In this document: positions 13,359 through 22,774 of the stretch, in pieces
Layout of the letters: each line of letters opens with the position of its first letter
Numbering within the stretch: the first letter of the stretch is position 1
NCBI RefSeq assembly: GCF_000001735.4
Contig: NC_003076.8
Location: forward strand, 13,829,835-13,893,834
Origin: Arabidopsis thaliana
Taxonomy: Eukaryota > Streptophyta > Magnoliopsida > Brassicales > Brassicaceae
Direction of reading: 5' to 3'
DNA length: 64,000 bases
Made by a program: the position numbers and the translations under genes
The notes under the pieces: generated by a model
The model's database searches: none
Seen by the model: the letters and a program-made list of their open reading frames with translations, nothing else
What the model was told of the DNA's origin: nothing

Positions 13359-14126
13359 TTATTCAATTCTACTTTATATGTTTGTTTATGTTATCCGCTA
13401 TGTCATGTTTCAAATTATGATAAGGCTTCTACTATGTTGTTTATGTTTATGTAGAAATTATATTATTGCTTAAGAAATTTGCAAGGTGTGTTATGTTTCT
13501 CAAGTTGAATATTTTTCAGCCAAATTCGCATATGATATTTAGTTCCCGTAGTAAATATAAATTGTGGATATTAAAATCTAAGCGTCCACAACTACGTACA
13601 CGTGCATCTACCAAATAATACTTAAAGGTTTTTGGTTTATCTCGGAAAACTAGATATGGACGTACGCTAGCATGAGATATCAACTCTCACGTACACTAAA
13701 AAATACACATGCAAACATATGAGGTCTTTGGTTTGTCTCATAAATGGTGATATTTATGAATAGACGTACACTGATAGTACACTACAGCGTACACTGTTTG
13801 TTGGGCAAATGTAGAAATGTAAATGTGGACGTACACTAAAACGTACACTACAGCGTACACTGTTTTTTGGGCAAATGTAGAAATGTAAATGAGGACGTAC
13901 ACTAAAACGTACACGTCTAGTTTTAAGTTGTTATTAAAAAGAGGTTTCTCATAACAACAATAACAAATTATATATGGAATACTATTACGTTGATTTGACA
14001 ATACGAATACACATCATCATTTAATACCTTTGCAATAAATACAACCATAACTTACCCAACTATATCTTCAATGATGCTTATTTAAGTGTTGGAATTTCAT
14101 TTTGTTGAAACACCTTACTCCTAAAT
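13359..14126. other. Spacer with many ACGTACAC motifs
   Basis: No gene is seen. The spacer holds ACGTACAC at 13594 and 13689, ACGTACG near 13660, and the 65-bp tandem array listed separately. Such a dense cluster next to F-box-like copy 2 suggests a control or protein-binding region of the element. Confidence 0.6.
13763..13920 (+). repeat. 65-66 bp tandem repeat carrying GTACAC motifs
   Basis: About 2.4 units start GACGTACACT at 13763, 13828 and 13894. Each full unit holds three (A/C)GTACAC or AGTACAC words and a shared tail GGGCAAATGTAGAAATGTAA. Confidence 0.9.
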
Positions 14127-14819
14127 ATGCCAAACCCAAATATTCCTGATGATTTGCTTGCGAAGATAGCCAAGAAAATGGCTGACAAATGTTGGTGGTA
14201 CCTCGGACCTATGTTGAAATTCGGTCCTCGTGGAAGAGACATTGTCTACCGTCCAGATGTCCTCAAAAATGCAAACATTTTCAGCATGTGCGACGATCCC
14301 GATGACTTATACGCGGCAGGCCACGATCCAAATGACATCAACTCCGAAAGTCGCTATAGACCCTTCTTCAAACGGTGCTTAGAAGTTGGTAACCCCACAG
14401 CTATTTACCATGAAGGACTGCGTCTCGTTACACATGAGTCTGACATTCAGGGAGCTATCCTACACTTAGAGCGAATTGCCCCAAGGAACGCCGCTGCAAT
14501 CCTTGCATGCGCAATTCTTTACATATGTGCTGGTAATGCTCACATGGGTTGTGTCTACTTTCGGCTCTTCGGAAGCAACCATTATGCTTTGGAATCGGAG
14601 GAGGCACGTGAAATTTGTGAGGAGGTGCTAGAAGATATAAAGAAATATGGTAATACTTTAAAATACACATACGCTAACAGTTTTTCGTTCTCGGAATGTG
14701 GTGACGTAAGCAGTCCTGAATGCGCGGAGATGTGTTACATGAGATCGAGACTCTTCAATAATCTTTGCAATCAATATTACATCTGGTGGTGTGCTAAACG
14801 GATTAGCCAGATTCTGTAG
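14127..14819 (+). CDS. F-box-like protein, At2g35280 type, MULE cargo copy 2
   Basis: The open frame is 230 residues without introns, colinear over its whole length with the gene at 12663. Identical blocks include RGRDIVYRPDVLK. The N-terminal MPNPNIPDDLLAKIAKKMA is the F-box-like helix. The middle has FFKRCLEVGNPTAIYHEGLR and ACAILYICAGNAHMGCVYFR (Sel1/TPR-like), and the end CNQYYIWWCAKRISQIL is conserved. Divergence from copy 1 is large (many substitutions, few gaps), so the duplication is old, yet both frames stay open. The function is not known; a link to ubiquitin ligases is inference from the family. Confidence 0.75.
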   Translation: MPNPNIPDDLLAKIAKKMADKCWWYLGPMLKFGPRGRDIVYRPDVLKNANIFSMCDDPDDLYAAGHDPNDINSESRYRPFFKRCLEVGNPTAIYHEGLRLVTHESDIQGAILHLERIAPRNAAAILACAILYICAGNAHMGCVYFRLFGSNHYALESEEAREICEEVLEDIKKYGNTLKYTYANSFSFSECGDVSSPECAEMCYMRSRLFNNLCNQYYIWWCAKRISQIL

Positions 14820-15622
14820 AGCTCACATTCGCCACGATCCTGTCATATTTATAAGTTTTCCATGCAACAATATGTGAGCTTTTTACGTTGATTATCAGTA
14901 ATGGAAGTTTGTTTTTAATAATTACCACTTTGTAATTGATTCAAACATACTAACTCAAACTACTCTAATATGAGACATCATTAACACAAAATAATAATAA
15001 AATAATAAAATATCTACGTACACGATATATGCTAATGTACACGTGGCATAGTTTAATTCCAACTATAAAGATTACATAGTGAGCGACGATATAGTTAGTA
15101 AATGAAGACGAAAAGAAATTTGATTTGACGTCGTATAACCCATATCTAGAAGATTTTGCTCCATATTAATTACTTGCTGTCAAATACACTCTAGAAGTGA
15201 CCTCTATCACACTCTCATTAATATCTCTATTAGACGTACACGGTTTCCGAGCAACGTACTCAATTGATTTGGCAGATAAAATAAGTAAGTTAATGTTTAT
15301 TTAAAAAGATTGTAAGTAAATGCGTTGACCCCTAATATAGCACTATACATGAAGCCATATTGTTCCACTTATATGCAATACAAACAGACGTCAACTCAAC
15401 CTTGTGTCAGAAAACGTAATGAGTAGTTTATAGACGTACACGGCGCGATTATGAGAGGTACACAGTAGTTTGTTTAATTTAAAAGTTACTAATATGATGC
15501 ACTAAATATACATCCACGTCACCCACCCACTTACATTGATGGTTATTCTCCTCTTTAAAACTCATGTCAAACACACTTAGTTGAATACACGAATCCGTCT
15601 AAACCTCCTCATTTGAAAAACA
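14820..15622. other. Spacer inside the MULE with scattered motifs
   Basis: AT-rich with no open gene. ACGTACAC occurs at 15016, 15234 and 15434, with partial GTACAC words between them. Confidence 0.6.
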
Positions 15623-16258
15623 ATGTCTTTCATACCTCCGCTAACCCCTCCAACCGAGTTGTACCTAGGAATCCAATTGCCAAACCCCATAAGCATACTT
15701 GTCAACTAGCTCCCCGTCAGCCAGACTCCCATAGAGACGCTAAGGAACTTAGTCTACAGTTGTGACATCAACACCCTTGCAATCGATGAATTCATGATGT
15801 GGCCGTCGTTACTCCAACCGGAGTCTACCTTCCGGCCATACTTCGAGCTGCTTGTAGAACGTGGATCCATCCCGGCGGTTTACCTTGAAGGTGTTCGCCA
15901 AGCGAGCAACTTCGTGACATTAGCTCAGGGCCTTTCAGTCATGACAACGGTCGCTTTATCTGATCCCTTTGCTTGCTTCGCAACCGGTTTGTTCTTTACG
16001 TGTACCGGTAATCACTTGGATTTCCTCCAGATCAGCGAAAAGTTCTGGGAAATGACACCCACCCTTGAAGCTGGCCACGCGGTTGCAGAGATGGTGATGT
16101 ATCACATCAGCCAGCTTCACACTGAAAATGTTTGCCGCTGGGAAAGGTCTTGGAGGTTTGTCCACCCGCCGAGTTGCGTAGGGCAATGCACGTTCCATCA
16201 TGGCTGCAGGGTTTGTTTTTTCTACTGGTACGCCAGGGAGATTGCTATATTCTACTAG
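15623..16258 (+). pseudogene. F-box-like protein, At2g35280 type, MULE cargo copy 3, one stop
   Basis: The frame runs from ATG 15623 (MSFIPPLTPPTELYLG) to TAG 16258 with one internal TAG (after ISILVN, about codon 29). Downstream FRPYFELLVERGSIPAVYLE and CFATGLFFTCTGNHLDFLQI align with the Sel1/TPR-like core of copies 1 and 2. The C-rich end CVGQCTFHHGCRVCFFYWYA matches their C-terminal block. It is far more diverged from copies 1 and 2 than they are from each other. Translation could restart at MMWPSLLQ (15794), giving 154 residues without the F-box-like helix. Confidence 0.65.
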
Positions 16259-16460
16259 AAGCAAAGCTGCTAAGGTCTAAGCTACTCTACTCGGCTCTAC
16301 TCTCAAGTCTTTTGGTATGAGGGATGCACACATATTTTGCAACACATGTGTTCCATGTTCTTTGAAAAATTTATGTTTTTTGAATTGTTCCAACTCTGTT
16401 CCATGTTCAAGTTTATTTATCTTATGAATTTCCCCTTTAAGTTTTACTAGATGTCTTCGT

Positions 16461-16650
16461 GTACGTACACTATATAGTACATTAAACTTGGTTTATCGTA
16501 CATTGGAAAATTGCGTACACAACATAAGTATAAATCTAATAGTTTTTGATGTTGAAGGCACCAAAACTTATATACGTACACGATAGCGTACACCAGAAAC
16601 TATACGTACATTGCGAGAGGATTTGAACAATAAAACAAGGCACGTACATA
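16461..16650. repeat. Cluster of GTACGTAC and ACGTACA motifs
   Basis: GTACGTACAC is at 16461-16470. ACGTACAC is at 16574-16581 and ACGTACAT at 16604 and 16642. Shorter CGTACA words lie near 16498, 16515 and 16586. The cluster lies between F-box-like copy 3 and the end of the OB-fold gene. Confidence 0.75.
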
Positions 16651-16816
16651 AAACAACAAATTAGATTAACATTTAAACGGAAACAAGAAACAACAACGAC
16701 TGGAATGTAGTTTGGTTCTTATGGAAACAACAACAACAACAACTGGGAAAGAAAACTTAATTGAAATGTAGTCTTATATTATATTAAAACGGAGAATAAT
16801 GGTTCATTCCCTCTAG

Positions 16817-17753
16817 CTAAAAAACCACCATCGCGATATCCGCAACTTCTGGTCTGTCCGGATTGGCAACCACCTTTGAAATAGCACCATGGCTCTCAAG
16901 CTTCGGGTTAGACAATTCGGTTAAACGCCAAAAGCTGAGTGCGACAACAAAATTTCCCTTACCCAAACTCTGAAAGTAACCATCCAACTACTCCGCCTGT
17001 TGATTGCGGGCTTCGCACTCCAAGACTTCATTGCTACGTTAGAAATAAGGACAGTTAGCGTTTAGAGTGACATTGTAAATAAAACAAATGAAAAGAACAC
17101 TTACAATCTATCTTTTATCTTGAAACTCATTTTGAGACCGTAATAGTCTGTAGTCAATCCGCCAACATCAACCAACGCTCCAACGACATCTAGATGATGG
17201 AGAAACAAAGATAATAATCAAAAAATTTCAAAAATGTAATAAATGAAGCATCGGAGTTATTCCTCCTCACCGACTAAAACGTTCTTGTAAGCAGATTTCT
17301 CCAAAATGTAGTCGAAGGGAGTGAAATCGGAATCTGGAACTGGTGGTGATCTCGGTGGGGCCTGAACGACGACGGTCCGTATGCCGTATTCATGCTTTGT
17401 TTCTCTGACTGAGTCAGTTGCCTTACGGACCAAGAAAGAGGTGATCGTCTTCCACTTATTTTCAACGAATCGGTCTTCGTAAAACGGAGCAAGGCAACGA
17501 TCGACAGTGGCCTCAATACGGGAATTGTATCCCTACAGAACATGATAGTAGACAGTTTAATATACAAGTTAAGCGAATGAACGAGAAATACACATAATGT
17601 TTTGACGGAAATTACCGCGTAATCTGCCAAGATAAGGCCGAGTTCGAAGACGTTGGGCGATATAACCTTCTTGAAGACTCTCACGACAAAGACATAAATT
17701 CGCCACCCAGTGATCAGAGGACACAATTCTGAGACCATATGAAACCCCTCCAT
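16817..17753 (-). pseudogene. OB-fold (DUF223, RPA70-like) gene of the MULE, one in-frame stop
   Basis: Exon 17753-17616 encodes MEGFHMVSELCPLITGWRIY then VFVVRVFKK and ISPNVFELGLILADYA. Exon 2 starts at 17532 with GYNSRIEATVDRCLAPFYED then ENKWKTITSFLV. Exon 3 gives DVVGALVDVGGLTTDYYGLK. Exon 4 gives NEVLECEARNQQAE, a TAG, then LDGYFQSLGKGNFVVALSFW, ending at TAG 16817. This order (WRI.V.V.R..K, KW.TI..F.V, DV.G...DVG, N.V.C..WG..A) is the DUF223 replication-protein-A-like OB-fold set common in plant transposon-linked genes. It should bind single-stranded nucleic acid. Apart from the single TAG, the splice phases and coding sense are kept. I infer that it belongs to the element, since it lies between two of its genes. 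Confidence 0.7.
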
Positions 17754-18334
17754 CTCACGGATAGCAAGAACAAGCGAATCGAAAGACTAATTTTTTTTTG
17801 TGAATGATATAACTGCCGGCACAAGAAATAGGTTTAGAATGAGGATTCTGGATAAAATTAAGGAAGGGAGGAGACTTAAATAGAGGAAATCTGGAACGGC
17901 TACAGTTATTAATGCGGTTCCAACTACACTTGATTCAAATTTTTTGTACTAGTCTGGTAACCGTCATATAGGGTAATTATAACGTTGATTTGACAATAAA
18001 CAGCAACAGTTACGTCCTTTCCATTAAATACCAACACAACCACAATATACCCAACCATGTCTCCAACTCCGTTCATTTAAGAGGGGGAATAAGTTAGATT
18101 TTGAAAAAACTTATTTCAAATTACTCAAAATATTGAGCAACCACCTCTATGTACCCTTATTACATGAACTTTAACACGTACACAGACAAAAACGTACATA
18201 GTTATACGAACGTAGAGTTTAAACGTACGTATACAACGTACATAGTTACAGGTGGATTATATATAAACTTACGTACACCGAGAAAACACAGAAGCGTACA
18301 CTATATTGGCCGGCTCAGAAACTTGTCACCAGAA
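17754..18334. other. Spacer with ACGTACA cluster between OB-fold and transposase genes
   Basis: No gene is supported. ACGTACAC is at 18176 and 18271, ACGTACAT at 18192 and 18237, and ACGTACGT at 18223: five words in about 100 bases, just beyond the transposase stop codon. Confidence 0.7.
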
Positions 18335-21276
18335 CTAGATTGGATTTTTGCACGTCTTCTTGTTATGACCTGCTTGTCGACAGCGTGAGCACTGATTTGG
18401 TAAAAGTCTTTTCTGTCTCTTTTTCTGAAGTGACAAATACAGGAAGTTAAAAATCTCCGCATGGTAATACTCAAAATACAAGTAGATGAAGGAACGATGT
18501 TAGTACATACCCGGTTTTCACCTCTAGATGGGATCCTTTTGGACAGTGGTCTTCCTGGTGGCCGTCTACTGTATGGAGGAATGAGTATCAAATCCACTAT
18601 ATGTTGTGGGATGACAACATCTTTCGGATCCGCGATAGGTAGAATTGGTTCTTGGAAAGAATCAGAAAAAACGTTTGAAGGCCATACCACCATCCGACAC
18701 AAGCCTTCGGATCAATTCCATGCTCGATTGCAGCTGGTAGAGCGTGTTCACATGGGATTCTTAGCTTGGTGTACCTAAGACACGTACACGTACACTGGTC
18801 CAGAACGACATGAAAATGCTCACCGGATTTACTTGTCACTTGATAGCTCCACGGTCCAGACATCTTTACATCGTATTTACCTGACGCAGGAACCTCTTGT
18901 AGAAACCTCTCATCAACCTCAGGTATCACAGAAGATTTGCACCTAGCAACTTTCTTCCTCCTCGATGCGAACCATCGCATTAGGACATCCCGAATGAACT
19001 CGATCATGTAAACAATCGGATAAGTTTTTGCTTTTGTTAACACATGATTCATGGACTCAGAGTTGTTGCTAGACATGATATTGTAGCGTTCTCCTCTACA
19101 GTGAGCTCTTGTCCAATGCTCAAATCCTATGTCCTCTAGGTATTTTGCGCATTTAGCACTCTTTTCCCTTAACAGTTCAAAATATTTCTCGAAATCCCTG
19201 ACCCTATAAGCTTTGGCAGCGCTGAAAAATAAAGCAGACACACCAAACTTACCATAATAGGTGGAGAGGTTTCGCTCAAGGTGAACAGCACATGATCCAT
19301 GATGCACTCTCGGGTAAACAACACTTAGGCCTTTGTATATAGATGAATGTCTGTCTGAGACAATCATTAAATCGTCACTGTCTGGAACAATCTCAGCTAA
19401 CTTTTCAAAAAACCATGCCCAAGAAGCATCGGTCTCACCATCAACAACACCAAAAGCTATTGGGAATATTTGGAAGTTCCCATCTTGGGCACATGCAATA
19501 AGGAGACATTCTTTGTAAGGTCCGACTAGCTGCGTTCCATCTACCACAACTACCTTCCTCATATATATCAGACCTTTGATAGAAGCGCCAAGAGAGACAA
19601 AGACATACTTGAAGCGCTGCTTACCATCATCTTCTGGTGTATAGTGTATGTGTGTTATTGTACCCGGATTAGCTAATTGGAGAATATACAGATAGGTCGG
19701 CAAAAACCTGTAATTTGCTATCTCATCCCCCCTTACATTTTCCACTGCAACCTCTTTTGCTCTCCAAGCGGTAGAATATGAAATCCGCACATTCAGATCA
19801 TTTAGGAGCAGCTGTGGTAAATCGACAGCTCGCAGCCCACCCTGCGTAGAACTGTATCTGCTCCTCACAACTTCTCCGAGGAGCTTATAATTAGCATGTT
19901 TATTGTAGTTCTTCCGAGAGTCGATGTTACACGTATGTGTCGTAGCATACGAAGTGATTTTGAAACTTTATGAATCCTTCACGACGCGAGCAGTCAAATG
20001 CCATGGACAAGTCTCATCAACGCACACCATCTTCAATATTTTAGGACATGACTTAGGTTGCTTGAACCAAAAGCATTGCTTTATCGCTTGAAGAGACATT
20101 GTTTGTTGCAGGACTTTTCTATTCTTAAAAACACTTCCAACAAACAAAGTTTTGTCTGTGGTGCTGATTTCAACCTGTGTCTCATCAGCTCGAAAATTGA
20201 GTAAGTCATCGAACACAGGAGCAGCATCGTTACCGAGAATCGCCAACTCGCCACCATGTAACTTAGGAAATTCATTATACACTTGGTAAGCCTCGGCTGC
20301 GGTAACTACCCCATTATCATTCAGTGTCCCAGTTGAGGAAGCTCCAATACCGTCGATCACTTCATCCCCGGTGACTTCGTCTATACAAATAAGATTGGAA
20401 TCCCTTTGCCCTTCGCAGCGTGTACCGTAACCCAATGGAGAAATTGTTTCTCCGTCAGGTATACTAAGACCAGTGTACGTACACGTTTCCAAGAGACGAC
20501 TGAATTCCCCTGTATCTCCGCCAGGTACACTAACACCCGTGTACGTACACGTTTCCAATAAACAACTGAATTCCCCTGGATGTTGAGCAGTCTGTTGAGT
20601 GAGACTGACGTCTTCCTCAAGATTTCCTTGTACATATTCTTCTACTATTACATCGTTCCACTTGTTGTAATCGTATTCTTCGCCAATACCTTCACTACCG
20701 TCTGTGGTAGGATACAGGGTACTTCCCCCAATAGATCCATCCACACCAAGATAATCATCACACCCATCATCATCTTCGTTGCCATCCTCCACTTCATCCT
20801 CTTCTGTTGTATCGTCTTCAACATCGGCTTGCTCCTCTGCATCCTCATTATTTTCATCAACATTTGTAGCACTATCAAACACACGGTCACTTTCAGAAAC
20901 TTCACCATGAGACCTAGAGACAGTATTCCCGAACGCCTTCACGGTATTATTGAAAGAGACGAACAAGTTGAGAGAAAGATACCTACCACGAACCAAAAAA
21001 AAACGTGTCGAGACCCATCTGACTGTCAATGTATACAGGAGGGCGTTTAGTATCTATCAGCACTGACATTTCTCCCGGCATCCAGTAGCTAATTATGGGA
21101 TTGATCTCGGTGGACTTCAAACTGAAAGCCTCTCGGAGTGTACGGACAAAGTCCGTGTACGTCATGGTTTCCTGAACGCGTACACAACAACCAAACATGC
21201 CTTCCTCAGGTTCACATTTCCATTCTCCTTCTTTGCATTTCCACCCACCGACCATAGTAAATACGGGAATATCCAT
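18335..21276 (-). pseudogene. MuDR-type transposase of the VANDAL-like element, broken
   Basis: It starts at 21276 (MDIPVFTMVGGWKCKEGEW). An acidic region of about 100 residues follows, then the N-terminal zinc-binding region (CVDETCPWHLTARVV, THTCNID). The MULE DDE core has VVDGTQL, IVSDRH and NNSESMN. Next come a SWIM finger (CTCTCLRYTKLRIPCEHA), a basic RRPPGRP stretch and, after an intron (18425-18510), a CCHC knuckle, CSRCRQAGHNKKTC. It ends at 18335. Breaks seen: one extra base in a nine-T run near 21000, a TAA at 19968-19970, and a frame change at a T run near 18680. These are few, so loss of function may be fairly recent. A 22-residue tandem repeat (GEFSRLLETCTYTG) lies in the acidic region. 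Confidence 0.88.
20475..20548 (-). repeat. GTACGTAC-bearing 66-bp repeat in transposase codons
   Basis: GTGTACGTACACGTTTCCA occurs at 20473 and 20539, exactly 66 bases (22 codons) apart. It is translated as part of GEFS(C/R)LLETCTYTG. The full palindrome is kept in both units. Confidence 0.85.
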
Positions 21277-21899
21277 AACCCACCTGCATCATAAATTCAG
21301 GAGACACACATTAAATGCAACTGAAAAATACTATACATATAAAAAACAAATGGAATGTCGATACTACACATTTATAAACCTAAATACCAATTATCATTTG
21401 ACTATTTTAAACAAACAAATATAGATTTTTCAAATTTTCTGATAAAAACATGGAGTTCGAACAAAATCAAGATCCTAATATGACATAACAAAAAACTTCT
21501 TAAAAGAACTTCATTACTTACACGAGCAATGCTTGTTTTGGCTCCAAACTTGGTACAAAAACAAGATCAACACTTCTTCAGCAGCAATGTACGTTCTCAA
21601 TAATTCTTTGTTCCTGGGTTCATCTTCTTTATCTCAACAATTATTATCAATAATTTTTTTAATATTATTTGATGTAATGATGATTTTGCATTAATTGTGA
21701 CAATAGTCACATCTAAACTTTTTGGAGCATTAAATGTTGATGTCACTTCGGAATAATGGAAATAATCTCACTTGTAACGGAACCGAATCGCGTCAACGTG
21801 AAACAAATAATCTTCAACTGAACCGGAACAGTGTACGTAACTAAACATGCTAAACTAAACCGTACATTTCAACAGTTACTAAGAGAGAAGCGCAAGGGC
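21277..21899. other. Upstream region of the transposase gene
   Basis: AT-rich, with no open gene. It should hold the promoter and leader of the minus-strand transposase. A GTGTACGTAA near 21831 and a CCGTACATTT near 21860 are variant motifs. Confidence 0.5.
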
Positions 21900-22005
21900 A
21901 GAAGCGTCATTTTGTAAGCAAAAAGACAAATGGTGAAAACCACATTTGACTTTGACAATCCATGGAAATAAAACATGATCAACGGGTGTGAACCACAATT
22001 TACCC
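21900..22005 (-). repeat. Right terminal inverted repeat of the MULE
   Basis: Imperfect inverse of 6156-6260. Read on the minus strand it starts GGGTAAATTGTGG and holds TTGTCAAAG at base 48 and TTTTCACCATTTGTC further in. Confidence 0.75.
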
Positions 22006-22070
22006 TACTTTTATCAACATCATTTTTACTTTTCAGTTAACTAATACTTTTATCAACATCATTTTTAATC
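22006..22070 (+). repeat. Right target duplication and remnant of the host tandem repeat
   Basis: TACTTTTAT (22006-22014) matches 6147-6155. It is followed by CAACATCATTTTT and a second copy of TTTTACTTTTCAGTTAACTA, which also lies at 6127. The empty site would have been a tandem pair of a unit of about 38 bases. The element landed in its first copy. Confidence 0.85.
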
Positions 22071-22774
22071 CTTATAAACTCTGTTTATACAAATAGAGTA
22101 AAATTGTGATCAAAGGTTTTGTAATACGTTTTAAATTCACTATCCATTGAAATAGCTATAAACTAAAACACAAGACTTCCAAACTTTTTTAATTTATAAC
22201 TACTTGAAGCAGAGAATGTGGCACTTGGAAGAGCAATACAAATAAAACTGTTTGGTTTTATAAGATTTGTTAGCATGATTTGTATTTTATACAAGAAACT
22301 GTGGAAGTGTTCTGTGTGACATATATTCAAAATTCTTTGATTTTATTTCTTAAAACTATGTAATTCATGACAAGAAAGCATATTGATGCCGGCTTAATAA
22401 TCTTAAAATGTTATTTCGTATAAAGAGATGTGAAGAAATGTGTGTGATAGAACATATTATTGTGTATTTCCACATCTGTCTAAACCTAATTAATAAGTAA
22501 TTTGGTAATATGTGTATATCTTAGATATGATAATTGAACACAAAAAAATCGATTTGTTCGAAGTTTTAATATTCACTTATCTTTGATTATACGAAGAGCA
22601 ACAGATATAACTTACATGACAGTTAAGGCTTTGAGCTAGGCTACGTAAGGTGGCTTAATGCATCGGTAAACCGTGCATGAGACGTTATTTGTTTATTATA
22701 GTTTACCATTTGCTTACACTAATATTTCTACTCATAATATTTGGTTTTCAGATGAGTAGAGACGGTCGATTACT

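Larger units (their letters stand above)
6156..22005. mobile_element. VANDAL-like MULE, 15.85 kb, with cargo genes
   Basis: The limits are set by 9-bp direct repeats (TACTTTTAT at 6147 and 22006) and by degenerate inverted termini. Near the left end TTGTCAAAGTGAGAACTGG then GGTTTTCACGGTTTGTC begins 46 bases in. The reverse complement of the right end has TTGTCAAAGTCAAATGTGG then TTTTCACCATTTGTC beginning 47 bases in, so the two ends align without shift. Inside are a DUF1985-Ulp1 gene, three F-box-like genes, an OB-fold gene and a MuDR transposase. DUF1985 proteins and weak termini are hallmarks of VANDAL elements (VANDAL21/Hiun carries VANA, VANB and VANC). The transposase and VANC-like genes are broken, so this copy is not autonomous. 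The subfamily cannot be named by eye. Confidence 0.9.

Noticed and set aside
13763-13920. Miniature satellite unrelated to the MULE
   Set aside because: Its units are made of the same GTACAC words seen through the whole element, so it is treated as part of it.
17274-17753. Single 159-residue frame ending RNLLTRTF
   Set aside because: It reads through an intron into the wrong frame. Splicing at 17616/17532 restores a convincing OB-fold sequence.
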